NCBI RefSeq assembly: GCF_900096905.1
Contig: NZ_FMYI01000005.1
Coordinates: 1-64,000 of the forward strand
Length of the DNA stretch: 64,000 bases
Direction: 5' to 3'
DNA from: Pelagirhabdus alkalitolerans
Lineage (GTDB): Bacteria > Bacillota > Bacilli > Bacillales > Amphibacillaceae
Each line of letters begins with the position of its first letter. The first letter of the stretch is position 1. Below the pieces are notes generated by a model. It was not told the origin of the DNA and ran no database searches. It saw nothing but the letters and a program-made list of their open reading frames with translations. Of this stretch, positions 8,217-17,050 are shown piece by piece. A program made the translations under genes and the position numbers.

Positions 8217-9086
8217 TCACTCCTTTTCTAGAGATTCCATAATATCTTCAATCATTTGATTACGATCTTCGTGTCTTACGATTTCTCGATCCGTCAATTC
8301 AAGTGCCTTTTCAAAACCTTTTCGAAGTGAAGATTTGGTTGGGAATTTACCAAGATCAATACCTAAATTCACAATTGTTTGAGCGATTTCCGGTCGAATA
8401 CCGACCAAGATACAAGTCGCACCAATTAGACGCACTGCTTCAGCGGCCTGAATGATATGGTGAGCGACCATCGTATCAACGACAGGAACGCCTGTTATAT
8501 CAATTAAAACGACTTCTGCATTATGTTTAATCACACCATCTAATAAGTTTTCCATAATTAACTTTGCACGTTCAGTATCAATTGTCCCAATCAGTGGCAT
8601 GATCGTAATGTCTCGCATAACCGGAATCAGTGGTGCTGATAATTCTTGAAGTGCTACACGTTGAAGTGAAACGGTATGTTCCCAGCTCCCTGAGTATTCA
8701 TTAACTAATTTATTAATAATCGGATCTACCCAGCTATCAACTTTATCTAAAATGCGCGAGAAATAATCGGTATCAATTTGCTCACCTTGACTTAAAATAA
8801 AATCAATCGCAACACGTCGAAACGTTTGTAATCCATCCGTTAAGTAAGACAGTGGCCAGCCTAAGTTAACTAGTCGTTCTGAGAAGTCTTCAAGTTCTTT
8901 TGTTAACCCTTCTTGGTCAAGGCTCTTAAAAATAACATTTACAAATTCACGATTAGTACTTTGAAATAACTCTTCTGATATGGAAGACGTATAATCATTT
9001 TTTCTTTTTTCAGATACAATTTCCAACCAATTTTTTATGATGACGTCACTATTCTCCATCATAATTGTATTTATACGACTCGACAC
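8217..9086 (-). CDS. rsbR: RsbR, stressosome sensor/co-antagonist
   Basis: A protein of about 289 residues with an N-terminal globin-like sensory domain (to about residue 130) and a C-terminal STAS domain. Both threonines that RsbT phosphorylates in the family are present, in MPLIGTIDTERA and VPVVDTMVAHH. The N-terminal part is much less like B. subtilis RsbRA than the C-terminal part, as usual for the sensory half. The longest frame starts with GTG at 9098, but AAAGGTGG overlaps it; the GTG at 9086 lies 8 bases after that Shine-Dalgarno sequence and is the likelier start. It is the only rsbR paralogue in the window. Confidence 0.92.
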   Translation of the reverse strand: MSSRINTIMMENSDVIIKNWLEIVSEKRKNDYTSSISEELFQSTNREFVNVIFKSLDQEGLTKELEDFSERLVNLGWPLSYLTDGLQTFRRVAIDFILSQGEQIDTDYFSRILDKVDSWVDPIINKLVNEYSGSWEHTVSLQRVALQELSAPLIPVMRDITIMPLIGTIDTERAKLIMENLLDGVIKHNAEVVLIDITGVPVVDTMVAHHIIQAAEAVRLIGATCILVGIRPEIAQTIVNLGIDLGKFPTKSSLRKGFEKALELTDREIVRHEDRNQMIEDIMESLEKE

Positions 9087-9205
9087 CGTTATGACCACCT
9101 TTATGTAATTAAATTTTTATACAACTTTTTTCATCTCTTACATACTAATCTATCATTTATGGCGATTGAATACCAGTTATAGCTTAACTTAACAGATAAG
9201 AGGTA

Positions 9206-9243
9206 CAAAAAAAGCACTTGTCCAGAATTCATTGACAAGCGCT
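9206..9243 (-). terminator. Terminator after ndoA
   Basis: Minus strand stem AGCGCTTGTC (9243-9234) pairs with GACAAGTGCT (9222-9213), one G-U pair, followed by seven T. It separates the toxin-antitoxin unit from rsbR, so the sigma-B operon needs its own promoter in 9087-9205. Confidence 0.85.
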
Positions 9244-9262
9244 CCTCTTTTTTAATGACGAA

Positions 9263-9613
9263 CTAGATGTTCGTAAGACCTAGACTAATTTCTAATCCAG
9301 CATCAATTTTTTCCATCATGGTATCATCAAGTTGTGTAATTTTGTCCGTTAACCTTTGTTTATCGATCGTTCGAATTTGTTCAAGTAAAATAACTGAATC
9401 ACGTTCGAAGCCATATTCTAAAGCTTCAATTTCTACATGGGTGGGCAATTTTGCTTTCTCAATTTGAGCTGTAATAGCTGCAACGATCACCGTTGGACTG
9501 AAGCGGTTACCAATATTATTTTGAATGACCAATACCGGGCGCACCCCTCCTTGTTCTGAGCCAACAACTGGAGAAAGATCAGCGAAATAGACTTCGCCTC
9601 TTTTTACTTTCAA
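9263..9613 (-). CDS. ndoA: EndoA (MazF-type) mRNA interferase toxin
   Basis: A 116-residue MazF-family endoribonuclease, nearly identical in its core to B. subtilis EndoA: KRGEVYFADLSPVVGSEQGG, then RPVLVIQNN and THVEIEALEYGFERDSVILL. The family cuts single-stranded RNA at UACAU and slows growth under stress. The start is TTG at 9613, four bases after the antitoxin stop, with GGGGTG upstream; no ATG is available in frame at this place. It is followed by a terminator and preceded by its antitoxin. Confidence 0.95.
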   Translation of the reverse strand: MKVKRGEVYFADLSPVVGSEQGGVRPVLVIQNNIGNRFSPTVIVAAITAQIEKAKLPTHVEIEALEYGFERDSVILLEQIRTIDKQRLTDKITQLDDTMMEKIDAGLEISLGLTNI

Positions 9614-9617
9614 GACA

Positions 9618-9893
9618 TCACACCCCGCTCACTAAGCGCTCTAGGGTTGTTTCTGCCTCCTCTTCAGCTAAAAAAGATTCCGAAGCAATGTTTAAATTAA
9701 TTTTAGCCATTTCCATGTAACCTTGTTGCATGGATTCGCGAATGTGCTTTTCCTTCTGGTTCTTCACATAAACCTTAGTTGCTTCAACGATCAACTCATT
9801 TAAATCAAGCTCATCATCACCGACCAAACCTTCTATATCCGAAAGAAGGTTTTTAGGCATTTGTACCACAACATCTTCTACGTTACTCGACAA
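9618..9893 (-). CDS. ndoAI: EndoAI antitoxin (ribbon-helix-helix)
   Basis: A ribbon-helix-helix antitoxin of about 91 residues that binds EndoA and probably autoregulates. The conserved C-terminal segment MQQGYMEMAKINLNI matches B. subtilis EndoAI. The frame is open to TTG at 9911, but the strong Shine-Dalgarno GGTGGAGGTG lies inside that extension and places the start at the TTG at 9893, giving a length close to the 93 residues of the B. subtilis protein. It has its own promoter after alr. Confidence 0.9.
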   Translation of the reverse strand: MSSNVEDVVVQMPKNLLSDIEGLVGDDELDLNELIVEATKVYVKNQKEKHIRESMQQGYMEMAKINLNIASESFLAEEEAETTLERLVSGV

Positions 9894-9941
9894 AACAGAC
9901 ACCTCCACCAAAGTTACAGTCCTATAATTAATGTCCCCTCT

Positions 9942-9969
9942 ATCATATCATTGTCAAAACCAGTTGCAA
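9942..9969 (-). promoter_or_regulatory. Extended -10 promoter of ndoAI-ndoA
   Basis: Minus strand: -35 TTGCAA (9969-9964), 16-base spacer, extended -10 TGATATGAT (9950-9942). With the terminator after ndoA this makes the toxin-antitoxin pair a self-contained unit. Confidence 0.6.
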
Positions 9970-10028
9970 AGGAGTTTTTCGAATATTTTATAAATAGTGC
10001 CCAAATAAATGTGAGCGTTCTCTTATTT

Positions 10029-11150
10029 TTAACTTTCGATAAAATATCTTGGTAATCGAGTCGTTAATAAACACGCGACTTCATAATTGATTGTCCCTAA
10101 ATGATTAGCTATTTCTTCCATTGTGATCTCTTCATTCCTTTGTTTGCCAATTAAACATACTTCTGTCCCTAGAGGATAATGCTGATCAAGTCGAACCATA
10201 CATTGATCCATACACACACGCCCCACGATTTCCATCCGCTTTCCATTAATCAGTACATGACTACCTTGAAAACGCCTTTGAATACCATCAGCATAACCGA
10301 CTGGAATCGTCCCTATCCATTCTTCTTTTTCTGTTTTATACGTTGCACCATAGCTGATCGCTTCATTCGGTTCCATTTTTTTAACGTGTGTCAAAGCTGT
10401 CGTTAATGACAAAGCTGGCTTTAGATGAAAAGGGCGATGCTCATTCAAATAATTAGAAGGATACAAGCCATACATCCCGATACCAAAACGCACACCATCG
10501 TATAAGTGACCAATATCACGCATGCCAGCAGCACTGTTTCCAACATGTGTGTATGGTCGCGTATCAAATCGTTGATCAACAATTTCTAACATAGATAAAA
10601 AGCGTTCTTGTTGAAGGTTATAATAGTCTAGTGAGTCTTCATCCGCTGTTGCAAAATGTGTATATAATCCGGTTATATGCACTTTTTCAGGATCAACTGA
10701 ATCTAGAAAGGCGTTTAACTCATTCGCTGTTCTGATCCCTAACCTCCCCATACCTGTATCGAATTTAACGTGGAGCCCAACACGTCCTTCTAAGTCTAGT
10801 TGATTAAATTCATCTAGCCATTCTTTTTGAAAGACCGTCAAGGTTAAATCATACTTTAGAGCAATTGGCGCATGTTCAGCACCTACCCAGCCCATAACTA
10901 AAATTGGTGCAGTGATGCCTTGTTCTCTCAACTCGACCCCTTCTTCTAATAAAGCAACAGCTAACTGAGTCGCCCCAGAAGAAAGAGCTTTATTCGCCAC
11001 TTCATAAGCACCATGACCATATCCGTCTGCTTTGACGACGGCTATCACATCAATACTTTGATTCATTTTAGATTTTAAGTTTTTTATGTTCGTTTCAATA
11101 GCATTTAAATTGACAGTAACCTTAGCATCTCGAAAATGTCGTTGGTTCAT
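10029..11150 (-). CDS. alr: Alanine racemase
   Basis: A 373-residue fold-type III PLP enzyme that makes D-alanine for peptidoglycan and feeds ddl (elsewhere in the window). The PLP lysine is Lys40 in VVKADGYGHGAYEVA, and the C-terminal catalytic Tyr lies in the YGATYK region. Length is normal for Alr. It lies between the LolA-like lipoprotein gene and ndoAI as in B. subtilis, and a terminator separates it from the upstream lipoprotein gene. Confidence 0.96.
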   Translation of the reverse strand: MNQRHFRDAKVTVNLNAIETNIKNLKSKMNQSIDVIAVVKADGYGHGAYEVANKALSSGATQLAVALLEEGVELREQGITAPILVMGWVGAEHAPIALKYDLTLTVFQKEWLDEFNQLDLEGRVGLHVKFDTGMGRLGIRTANELNAFLDSVDPEKVHITGLYTHFATADEDSLDYYNLQQERFLSMLEIVDQRFDTRPYTHVGNSAAGMRDIGHLYDGVRFGIGMYGLYPSNYLNEHRPFHLKPALSLTTALTHVKKMEPNEAISYGATYKTEKEEWIGTIPVGYADGIQRRFQGSHVLINGKRMEIVGRVCMDQCMVRLDQHYPLGTEVCLIGKQRNEEITMEEIANHLGTINYEVACLLTTRLPRYFIES

Positions 11151-11246
11151 TGTTTTTCCTCCGTTATTTCTATCCGTTTATCTACTTATTATCAAAGGTT
11201 CACGGCTACCTGTCAATTAAAAGTCGAAAGCGATTTTCTATTAGGG

Positions 11247-11281
11247 AAAATAAAAAAAGTAGAAGCGTTAAGCTCTACTTT
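11247..11281 (-). terminator. Terminator after the LolA-like lipoprotein gene
   Basis: Minus strand hairpin built from AAAGTAGAGCT and AGC(A)TTCTACTTT-type arms at 11256-11281, one bulged base, followed by seven T. It overlaps the stop codon of the upstream gene. Confidence 0.7.
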
Positions 11282-12287
11282 ATTTTTGCATCGATGGTTG
11301 CATCGATTCGACGACTTGTACCATTTCGATAGGGTTAAGGGTTTCACTTGATAAATAATAATCAACGCCTGAATTTGAAAACGTCAACGATTGATCAGTT
11401 AAAACACCTTCTTGATTTTCTAAGAAAACAACATCACCTGAAGATGCCATAACATGAGAGGTGTTCGCATCAGGTTCTTTTAGCTCTTGGACTAATGTAA
11501 AATCATTGGCTCCGCTGTATCTTAACATAACACGATGACGATCTTCATCGTCAAACCATGTTTCTTCAATTAACTCAGCTCCGAGTGTATTCATTGGGTA
11601 ATGGACATCAATCTCACCTAAGGACTCCTCTGCCTGATCAGAATCATGCATATCCAATGATTCATCTAGCTCTCTTTCAAAATAATCAGCTTCAAACTCA
11701 ATGCCTTCACTAAATGAATTAAACGTTACATTAACCACTTCTTGATCTGTTTTATCATAAACATGTACTGATAACGGGGCTAATGTTTTTTTATCAAAAT
11801 AAATATCTTGAGAAGCTAATTGATCATTTTGTTTATAGTTTGTTTGAACGGAGAACCGGAAACGGTCTTCTTCATTTTCAAACACTGCCTGCTCATCAGT
11901 TAAAACATCTTCAATTAAAGAAGCATACAAATAAGGTTGGCTAAAGTTATCTGGCCAATCACTTTGAAAACGAAATTGTTTATCAAGAGCTGGGGTTAAA
12001 ACAAAGACACCCTCTTCATTTTTTAAAATCACTTGATCTTCTTCTGATTGATCGTTTTTCATAACGACTCGATAAAAATCATCAACCATATAAGATAAGT
12101 CAATATCATATACTTGTGCATTCTCGCCAGTTGATATTTCCATCATCACCTCTGCATGATAACTCCTTAACTCTTGTTGTTTTTGATCGAGGTCTTCTAT
12201 TACATCTTCTTTTGTCGGTTCTTGACATGCTTGAAGCACGAACATGACAAAGCAAAGAACTATTAAAGCATACAATCGTTTCATCAT
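11280..12287 (-). CDS. LolA-like lipoprotein (YdcC family)
   Basis: A 335-residue lipoprotein. A signal peptide ends in the lipobox LQAC with Cys21 as the acylated residue. The rest is a LolA/LolB-like beta fold that in other bacteria binds lipid or lipoprotein chains. The protein is acidic. It occupies the place of B. subtilis ydcC, which is transcribed in the mother cell during sporulation; whether this organism sporulates cannot be told from the window. Function is unknown; family assignment is by position, length and overall sequence pattern. Confidence 0.75.
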   Translation of the reverse strand: MMKRLYALIVLCFVMFVLQACQEPTKEDVIEDLDQKQQELRSYHAEVMMEISTGENAQVYDIDLSYMVDDFYRVVMKNDQSEEDQVILKNEEGVFVLTPALDKQFRFQSDWPDNFSQPYLYASLIEDVLTDEQAVFENEEDRFRFSVQTNYKQNDQLASQDIYFDKKTLAPLSVHVYDKTDQEVVNVTFNSFSEGIEFEADYFERELDESLDMHDSDQAEESLGEIDVHYPMNTLGAELIEETWFDDEDRHRVMLRYSGANDFTLVQELKEPDANTSHVMASSGDVVFLENQEGVLTDQSLTFSNSGVDYYLSSETLNPIEMVQVVESMQPSMQK

Positions 12288-12334
12288 TTCAACTCCTCCA
12301 AATCGACTTCAGAGAAGAGGGATGAAGACGCGCC

Positions 12335-13852
12335 TCACGGATTTGAACATTCACGAAAAGCTATAGGTAAATAATCAACCACATCACTAGCTAACAAATC
12401 TGTTTTTGAATGGTGATCACGAACAGATAAATCAGCAGCTCGTCCATGAAGAAAACAAGCATTGGCTAAACTCGTTAGAAGTGCTCCCCCTTGTAATACT
12501 CGTCCTAAAATAATACCAGCTAAAGCATCTCCACTACCACCCTTTGCAAGCCCAGCATTACCAGTGGTGTTAATTGTTTGATTGCCATCTGGATCAGTCA
12601 CAATTGTATAAACACCTTTTAAAACAAGGTAAACACCATAGGTTTTCGCAAATTCTCTACATATTTCAAATGGACGTTTTTTAATCGATTCAATTGTTTG
12701 ATTTAAAAGTTGAGCCATTTCTCCTGGATGAGGGGTTAAAACGGTTGGTGCTGATCGTTCTTTTAATTCTATTAAATACTTTTTTAAGCTAAATAAGCCA
12801 TCTGCATCAATGACAATAGGCAGATTGGATGCTAATGCTGCAGAAATTAATTGATCTGTATGCTGCGTGCGACCGAGTCCCATTCCAATTAAAAGAGCAT
12901 CATATTGACTGAAAGCACTCGTTAATTGTTCATGTGTATAATTAGAAGACATGATAGACGGTGAGTATGTTGCTTCTGTTATATGCTGTGCCACAATAGG
13001 CACTACGGATTCATATGTTGCAACTGTTAATAATCCTACACCTGACCTTAACGCACCTTTTGCAGCAAGCGTAACTGACCCAGGCATATCAACGGAGCCT
13101 CCAATAATAATCCCTCTACCATTACTTCCTTTGTGACTTAAACGATCGCGACCCTTTAATGTTTCGGTGACATCTTCCATTCTCCAAACGCGTGTGGGGT
13201 ATTGTTTTAATTCGTTTTGAGGCAGTCCAATCTTAACAACCGTCCAATTCCCATAATAGTTAGTATAGGCTTCAATAAAAACACTCGGCTTTGGCGCTTC
13301 GATACACAAAGTCAGATCGGCTTGAACAGCACAAATTCCTTCTTCAACTTGTGAGTTAGCTGGAACACCACTTGGTAGATCGATTGATATAACTTCAGCT
13401 GTTGAGGCATTAACCTCTTCAATAATCGTCCGGTAAGGTTCCCTAAGCTCGCCCTTAAAACCAATCCCTAACATAGCATCGATGATTGTATCAGCTTGGT
13501 TAATTTGCCGAAGATGTTTATCCGGTAAATAAGATGCAATGGGAGCACCAAATGATTCGAGCATCTTCTTTTGAAGACGCGATTCATCTGACAGGGATGT
13601 ATCATTGGCCACTTGAACCACACGGACTTGGTAACCTTGGTTAATCAAATGTTTCGCGATTACAAAACCATCGCCACCATTATTGCCGCCTCCAACAAGA
13701 ATCAGGATCGATTGATGTTTCTTTACGCATTTGATGACTTCGTTTGTCATTGCCACACCTGCATTTTCCATTAGAACGACACCCGGGATGTGATAAACGT
13801 CGATAGCCTTTCGATCTAATTCATACATTTCTTGTGCGGTCACGCAATTCAT
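12335..13852 (-). CDS. nnr: Bifunctional NAD(P)H-hydrate repair enzyme
   Basis: A 505-residue fusion. The N-terminal half (about 1-215) is the NAD(P)HX epimerase with a nucleotide-binding segment VGGGNNGGDGFVIAKHL; the C-terminal half (about 225-500) is the ADP-dependent dehydratase with LTPHPGEMAQLL and the NAGLAKGGSGDALAG motif. Together they repair hydrated NADH/NADPH. It lies between acpS and the LolA-like gene. In B. subtilis the dehydratase is a separate gene elsewhere, but the acpS-nnr pair is common in Firmicutes. Confidence 0.94.
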   Translation of the reverse strand: MNCVTAQEMYELDRKAIDVYHIPGVVLMENAGVAMTNEVIKCVKKHQSILILVGGGNNGGDGFVIAKHLINQGYQVRVVQVANDTSLSDESRLQKKMLESFGAPIASYLPDKHLRQINQADTIIDAMLGIGFKGELREPYRTIIEEVNASTAEVISIDLPSGVPANSQVEEGICAVQADLTLCIEAPKPSVFIEAYTNYYGNWTVVKIGLPQNELKQYPTRVWRMEDVTETLKGRDRLSHKGSNGRGIIIGGSVDMPGSVTLAAKGALRSGVGLLTVATYESVVPIVAQHITEATYSPSIMSSNYTHEQLTSAFSQYDALLIGMGLGRTQHTDQLISAALASNLPIVIDADGLFSLKKYLIELKERSAPTVLTPHPGEMAQLLNQTIESIKKRPFEICREFAKTYGVYLVLKGVYTIVTDPDGNQTINTTGNAGLAKGGSGDALAGIILGRVLQGGALLTSLANACFLHGRAADLSVRDHHSKTDLLASDVVDYLPIAFRECSNP

Positions 13853-13900
13853 TAAAACTCCCTCCTACCCGCGTTACACTATATGATAGAAAAATCATGT

Positions 13901-14260
13901 TTATGATTGTTCCAATACAACTTGTGCAACAGCATAAGATTCACTATGTGAAATAGAAACATGGGTTACGTATGTCTGATCATGACTATAATGAATTTCT
14001 GGCTGACCAGTCCCTGTTGATAATACCTCAATGTCTTTAAAGCTTACTTTACCAATTCCACTTCCAATCGCTTTACTAAACGCTTCTTTGGCCGCAAAAC
14101 GTCCTGATAAAAACTCACACTTGGAACGCTGATTCTTTTTCAAAAGATAAAGTTCTTTTTCTCTTTCAGATAATAGCTTATCTACTGTCCGAGGTTGCCT
14201 TAACAGCAACGCATTAATTCGATCAATTTCAATAATATCAATACCAATTCCTTTAATCAT
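13901..14260 (-). CDS. acpS: Holo-[acyl-carrier-protein] synthase
   Basis: A 119-residue AcpS, which moves 4'-phosphopantetheine from CoA to a Ser of apo-ACP. The Mg-binding motifs GIDIIEIDRI (residues 5-14) and RFAAKEAFSKA are intact. It is the first gene of the minus-strand run nnr - lipoprotein - alr and is divergent from the rhomboid gene. Confidence 0.95.
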   Translation of the reverse strand: MIKGIGIDIIEIDRINALLLRQPRTVDKLLSEREKELYLLKKNQRSKCEFLSGRFAAKEAFSKAIGSGIGKVSFKDIEVLSTGTGQPEIHYSHDQTYVTHVSISHSESYAVAQVVLEQS

Positions 14261-14313
14261 TCGATCACCTTCTTAGCATTAGTATAGTATAATTGGGATA
14301 CAAATGATATGAT

Positions 14314-14343
14314 TTGTCAAGACGAACAAAGATACAGTATGAT
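14314..14343 (+). promoter_or_regulatory. Candidate promoter of the rhomboid gene
   Basis: -35 TTGTCA (14314-14319), 18-base spacer, -10 TATGAT (14338-14343), about 30 bases before the start codon. Confidence 0.5.
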
Positions 14344-14374
14344 TTGAGTATCATCACTACAAAGGAGCTAACCT

Positions 14375-15148
14375 ATGTTTTTTCGAAATGAATCATTTCA
14401 AGATTTTATAAAATTTTACCCTATAGTGTCTTCTATTATCGCGATACAAGTCATCGTGTGGTTATTGATGTTTTTACAAACATCGATCGGGATCACAGCC
14501 TATAATTTAGGAATTGGATCTAATTTCGCCATTAGTCAAGGGGAGTATTGGCGTTTTGTCACACCTATCTTCTTACATGATTGGCAAGGAATCGGTCACC
14601 TACTGTTTAATTCATTTGCGTTAATTTTATTCGGACCCGCTTTAGAGCATATGCTTGGAAAATTAAAATTTATTATGGTCTATCTCGGTAGTGGGATTGC
14701 GGGTAATATCTTCACTTATCTAGTGGATACAGAGCTTACTCAATTTCACCTCGGGGCATCTGGTGCGATTTACGGCTTACTCGGACTTCTCATTTATATG
14801 GTTTACTTTACACCAAAGTGGGTCGATCCAGCTAGTCGCCAGATTATCTTTGTTTTTGTCGTGATTGGATTGATTATGACATTTTTACGGCCAGGCATTA
14901 ATGAAGCTGCCCATTTATTTGGATTTATTGGAGGATTTGCATTCGGGCCACTCGTTACCATGAATATGACGCCATATTATATTAGGCGATCAGTAAGAAA
15001 ACCACGAAAAACTGCTGGCGGTGTCCAATTTGATCCAAATCGTTGGAACAAAAAACGTTTCCGCGTTAGTCGTAATACATCCTCAATTATATGGTGGATT
15101 ATTTTAATCCTTGCCGTTTTAGGTATATTAAGCGGTATTGTATTATAA
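14375..15148 (+). CDS. Rhomboid family intramembrane serine protease
   Basis: A 257-residue polytopic membrane protein. The catalytic Ser is in HLGASGAIYGLL and the partner His in EAAHLFGFIGGF on a later helix, the rhomboid dyad. The first membrane segment spans about residues 15-37, and a last hydrophobic helix closes the protein after a basic, Arg/Lys-rich loop. It corresponds in position to ydcA beside acpS in B. subtilis. The start has AAAGGAG nine bases upstream. Substrates are unknown. Confidence 0.9.
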   Translation: MFFRNESFQDFIKFYPIVSSIIAIQVIVWLLMFLQTSIGITAYNLGIGSNFAISQGEYWRFVTPIFLHDWQGIGHLLFNSFALILFGPALEHMLGKLKFIMVYLGSGIAGNIFTYLVDTELTQFHLGASGAIYGLLGLLIYMVYFTPKWVDPASRQIIFVFVVIGLIMTFLRPGINEAAHLFGFIGGFAFGPLVTMNMTPYYIRRSVRKPRKTAGGVQFDPNRWNKKRFRVSRNTSSIIWWIILILAVLGILSGIVL

Positions 15149-15151
15149 AGC

Positions 15152-15190
15152 AAAAAGCAAGCTCAGTTTTCAGTCTGAGCTTGCTTTTTT
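15152..15190. terminator. Bidirectional terminator, rhomboid gene / cshA
   Basis: Stem AAAAAGCAAGCTCAG (15152-15166) pairs perfectly with CTGAGCTTGCTTTTT (15175-15189), with A and T tracts on both sides. It serves two convergent genes. Confidence 0.92.
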
Positions 15191-15196
15191 ATGTCG

Positions 15197-16669
15197 TTAT
15201 TCTGATTTAGAACCACGTTTATTTTGGAATTTACGATTACGACCTGATGGCTTATTACCTTTTGGATTATAATGACGTTTCTTATCATTTTTACCTCGGT
15301 AATTATTACGTTTATCATTTCTGCCTTTTCCTTTTGATGAGCGCTTCACACTCACTGGTTGAACAGATGATAAAGTAACAGGCGCTTGACGACGTTCTTT
15401 TGTCATCATTTTTAATGCTGCCGCAACTAGTGAAACAGAGTCTTGTTCATTTAACAATTCCATCGCCATTTCACGATAATCTTCTAAGTTCCCGCTTTTA
15501 ACAGCTGAATTTAATTGATCTACAGCGATGCGTTGTTGACCACGACGCGCTTCATCATAACTTGGAACTTTCATACGATTCATCTTACTCTTCGTCATTT
15601 TTTCAATAGACTGTAAATGCGGCATTTCTCTTGGTGTAATAAATGAAATCGCAACACCTGTCTTACCCGCACGTCCTGTACGTCCAATTCGGTGAACATA
15701 ACTTTCAGGATCTTGTGGGATATCAAAGTTATAAACGTGTGAAACGCCTGAAATATCAAGACCACGAGCAGCTACATCAGTCGCTACAAGAATTTCAATA
15801 CGTCCATTTTTAAATTGCTTTAAGACACTTGTACGTTTACCTTGTGTGAGATCACCATGGATTCCTTCAGCACGGAAACCACGCGCTTGAAGTCCTTCTG
15901 TTAATTCGTCAACACGTTTTTTTGTACGACCAAATATAATCGCAAGTTCTGGAATATGAATATCTAAAAGATTTGTTAATGCATCAAACTTTTGTTTTTC
16001 TTGAAGTTCGACGAAGTTTTGATCAATGTTTGATACAGTCATCGCTTTCGATTTCACTTTTACTTCTTCAGGTGATTGCATCAACGTCTGTGCAATATTA
16101 CGAATTTCTTTAGGCATTGTTGCAGAGAACAGTAAGGTTTGACGCTCTGTCGGTATCGCCTTTAAGATGTCACGAATATCATCAATAAAGCCCATATTAA
16201 GCATTTCGTCTGCTTCATCTAAAACGGCTGTATGAACTTGATCGATACGAATCGTTTTTCTTCTAATGTGGTCAAGCAAACGCCCTGGTGTTGCGACAAC
16301 AATGTGAGGTCCATCTTTTAATGCTTTAATCTGACGCTCCATATGTTGTCCACCATAAACAGGTAATGTTCTAACACCTTTCATTTTACCTAATCGGTGC
16401 AATTCTTCTGATACTTGAATAGCAAGTTCCCGCGTAGGTGCTACAACGAGCCCTTGTATCTTTCTTTGTTTTTTGTCAATCTTTTCAAGCATCGGGATAC
16501 CAAAAGCAGCTGTTTTACCAGTACCAGTCTGCGCTTGACCGATAACATCTTTACCTTCTAGTCCTAGTGGAATCGTCTGCTCTTGAATCGGGGTTGCTTC
16601 TTCAAACCCCATTTGGTTTAATGCTTTCATGATTGGTTCTGAAATACTTAGTGATTGAAATGTTGTCAA
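15197..16669 (-). CDS. cshA: DEAD-box RNA helicase CshA
   Basis: A 490-residue ATP-dependent RNA helicase of the CshA group, associated with the RNA degradosome, rRNA maturation and cold adaptation. Motifs in order: AQTGTGKTAAF (Walker A), PTRELA, TPGRLLDH, DEADEMLNMGF (DEAD box), SATMP, VATDVAARGLD, HRIGRTGRAGKTG. A basic tail rich in Lys, Arg, Gly and Asn follows from about residue 435, an RNA-binding extension. The start is TTG at 16669; the N-terminus then aligns well with B. subtilis CshA. The Shine-Dalgarno AAAAAGGAG is 12 bases away, longer than usual. Confidence 0.95.
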   Translation of the reverse strand: MTTFQSLSISEPIMKALNQMGFEEATPIQEQTIPLGLEGKDVIGQAQTGTGKTAAFGIPMLEKIDKKQRKIQGLVVAPTRELAIQVSEELHRLGKMKGVRTLPVYGGQHMERQIKALKDGPHIVVATPGRLLDHIRRKTIRIDQVHTAVLDEADEMLNMGFIDDIRDILKAIPTERQTLLFSATMPKEIRNIAQTLMQSPEEVKVKSKAMTVSNIDQNFVELQEKQKFDALTNLLDIHIPELAIIFGRTKKRVDELTEGLQARGFRAEGIHGDLTQGKRTSVLKQFKNGRIEILVATDVAARGLDISGVSHVYNFDIPQDPESYVHRIGRTGRAGKTGVAISFITPREMPHLQSIEKMTKSKMNRMKVPSYDEARRGQQRIAVDQLNSAVKSGNLEDYREMAMELLNEQDSVSLVAAALKMMTKERRQAPVTLSSVQPVSVKRSSKGKGRNDKRNNYRGKNDKKRHYNPKGNKPSGRNRKFQNKRGSKSE

Positions 16670-16933
16670 TGTTTTCTCATACTCCTTTTTCTTTCGGTTC
16701 TCATCGTGCGCACGTTACGACACGTTAACAATCTGACCTATTATGAGCTTGTTTCGCCTCATATTCTCATCCATAAAAGTGAAGTGTTGCTTTCTATTTT
16801 TATATCGTTAGTTATTCTTTTTAATATGGATTTATCCCGCAATCATTCATACCGTTAGTATGAATCGCTTTGTAGATTTTATCATTAAATCTTTTCGTTT
16901 ATCTAACTTTTTCATTTGAGTCCGTTATTAACG
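16670..16933 (-). other. Long 5' leader region of cshA
   Basis: About 260 bases without a protein gene between cshA and an upstream terminator. On the minus strand it holds a hairpin TTCATAC/GTATGAA (16847-16865) and a second one TATGAG/CTCATA near 16737-16758. Directly before cshA, an ATG preceded by AAAAAGGAGT opens a four-codon frame whose stop overlaps the TTG start. An AT-rich TGATAAAAT near 16890 may be a -10 element, with no good -35. Long leaders are common for cold-regulated helicase genes. Confidence 0.35.
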
Positions 16934-16972
16934 TGAAAAAAGCCTTCCTCCAGATACACACATGGAAGAGGC
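16934..16972 (-). terminator. Terminator after the esterase gene
   Basis: Minus strand stem GCCTCTTCC (16972-16964) pairs with GGAGGAAGGC (16951-16942), one bulged A and a G-U pair, followed by a T run. It lies about 80 bases after the esterase stop. Confidence 0.7.
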
Positions 16973-17050
16973 CTATTTACGAGCATTCAATGGATGTTTA
17001 CATTCTAACATACCAAAGACATTTATACTAGCTAACTGGCTCATTTGTTT

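Noticed and set aside
9087..9205. Possible rsbR promoter (TTCAAT-N17-TAGTAT)
   Set aside because: Both hexamers match the consensus poorly; a promoter must be here, but I cannot place it with any confidence.
16655..16858. Open frame of 67 codons on the plus strand upstream of cshA
   Set aside because: It overlaps the cshA start on the opposite strand, has no Shine-Dalgarno sequence and no family-like pattern; it looks like chance reading of an AT-rich leader.
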